Shown piece by piece: positions 63,607-64,000 of a stretch of 64,000 bases of DNA; position 1 is the first letter of the stretch, and every line of letters begins with the position of its first letter. The DNA is from Flagellimonas sp. 389. GTDB lineage: Bacteria; Bacteroidota; Bacteroidia; Flavobacteriales; Flavobacteriaceae. Made by a program: the position numbers and the translations under genes. Below the pieces are notes generated by a model, which ran no database searches, was not told the origin of the DNA, and saw nothing but the letters and a program-made list of their open reading frames with translations. The DNA lies in NCBI RefSeq assembly GCF_018449435.1, contig NZ_JAHCMU010000023.1, positions 1 to 64,000 of the forward strand, written 5' to 3'.

Positions 63607-64000
63607 ATGCAAACGGTAGTAAAAATTTTAATCTCCTTATTGATCGGGACTCTTAGCGCACAAGACCAATATACCAAGGGAATGGAAAAGGCATTTGACT
63701 TATGGAAAAACGAAAAAAATGTTGAAGCGTCCAATCTTTTTGAACGTATTGCAATGGCCGAGCCCGATAACTGGCTTCCTTATTACTATGTAGCACAGAT
63801 CAATACCATTTCCTCTTTCGGTGAGAAGGATGAGGAAAAATTGACCGAGCAGTTGGACAAAGCAAAAGAGTTCTTGGATTTGGCAAAAGCTATTTCTTCC
63901 AACAATCCCGAGCTCCTTGTTCAGGAGGCAATGATCAACACTGCATGGATCTCTTTTGATGGTGCCAAGTATGGCATGACACTTTCGGGAAAGAACACCC
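63607..64000 (+). CDS. secreted helical-repeat (TPR-like) protein, 5' part
   Basis: The first 131 codons of a gene that runs off the window. A signal peptide (LLIGTLSAQ) is followed by helical pairs such as FDLWKNEKNVEASNLFERIA and WLPYYYVAQINTISSF, with TPR-like spacing. Such proteins often precede TonB receptors or sensor genes in Bacteroidetes operons. The shared motif 70 bases upstream suggests coregulation with the TonB receptor at 52133. Confidence 0.8.
   Translation, partial: MQTVVKILISLLIGTLSAQDQYTKGMEKAFDLWKNEKNVEASNLFERIAMAEPDNWLPYYYVAQINTISSFGEKDEEKLTEQLDKAKEFLDLAKAISSNNPELLVQEAMINTAWISFDGAKYGMTLSGKNT

Noticed and set aside
1..64000. tRNA, rRNA and intact insertion sequences
   Set aside because: No cloverleaf with GTTCGA-type arms, no rRNA segments and no transposase gene or terminal inverted repeats were found by reading the gaps.

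Overview
The window looks like chromosomal DNA of a marine-type Bacteroidetes, most likely a member of the Flavobacteriaceae. The support is two SusC/SusD pairs, several TonB receptors with N-terminal carboxypeptidase-regulatory-like domains, a PorP/SprF-type protein, a DUF4249/TonB-receptor pair, many short-signal lipoproteins, Bacteroidetes-type promoters (TTTG, about 20 nt, TANNTTTG), almost no Shine-Dalgarno sequences, and sulfatases typical of algal-glycan users. No rRNA, tRNA, CRISPR array or intact insertion sequence was found.

Layout. 1-1.9 kb: 3' end of an RHS-repeat protein with a variable C-terminal tip, followed by a small lipoprotein that is a candidate immunity partner. 2.2-7.3 kb: a tightly overlapping operon of two lipoproteins, a GspC/PilP-like inner-membrane protein, a beta-helix-like membrane protein, two pseudopilins and a GspF/PilC platform protein. 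It is a partial type II secretion or type IV pilus-like machine with no secretin or ATPase gene in view. 7.6-11.7 kb: a decayed UreH-like transporter fragment, a Cys-rich small protein, a TonB receptor and a secreted thioredoxin-like protein.

11.8-29.2 kb is the main accessory locus, a polysaccharide utilization locus. It holds a LacI-family regulator, a secreted lipoprotein, L-fucose/D-arabinose isomerase (FucI), a FucP-type permease, an AraB-type FGGY kinase, two S1 sulfatases, a SusC/SusD pair and a DUF2961/GH172 enzyme. Four near-identical 16-bp palindromes (core TTAAACGTTTAA) sit at the three promoters of this locus and tie it together as one regulon. The gene content fits D-arabinose release (GH172), uptake, isomerization to D-ribulose and phosphorylation at least as well as L-fucose use, because no fucosidase, fuculose-phosphate aldolase or lactaldehyde reductase is present.

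29.9-38.8 kb: a beta-propeller protein, a secreted beta-carbonic anhydrase, a candidate small RNA, thioredoxin reductase, a lipocalin-like protein and a second SusC/SusD pair without enzymes. 38.8-45.2 kb (minus strand): an AOS-family PLP enzyme overlapping an Ala-Glu dipeptide epimerase, then a GIN-domain lipoprotein / PspC / PadR / NTF2-like / DUF4870 cluster. 45.4-51.9 kb: DUF4442, TIGR00266, DUF2461 and NudK-like genes, a PBP4-like carboxypeptidase, a small conserved protein, divergent oxyR and dps, and a DUF2141 protein. 52.1-64 kb: a TonB receptor, a GNAT enzyme, a PorP/SprF protein with a C-terminal SPOR-like domain, a PaiB-like flavin protein, an S9 peptidase, a DUF4249/TonB-receptor pair and the start of a secreted helical-repeat protein.

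Non-coding structure stands out. There are four tandem arrays, all with a 7-nt unit but with three different unit sequences; three of them end just upstream of a start codon, and two sit next to copies of a dispersed element resembling CTTCGACTGCGCTCAGC. A 30-bp motif is shared upstream of two genes 11 kb apart. Functions are assigned from recognised motifs and family resemblance by eye; no database search was run.
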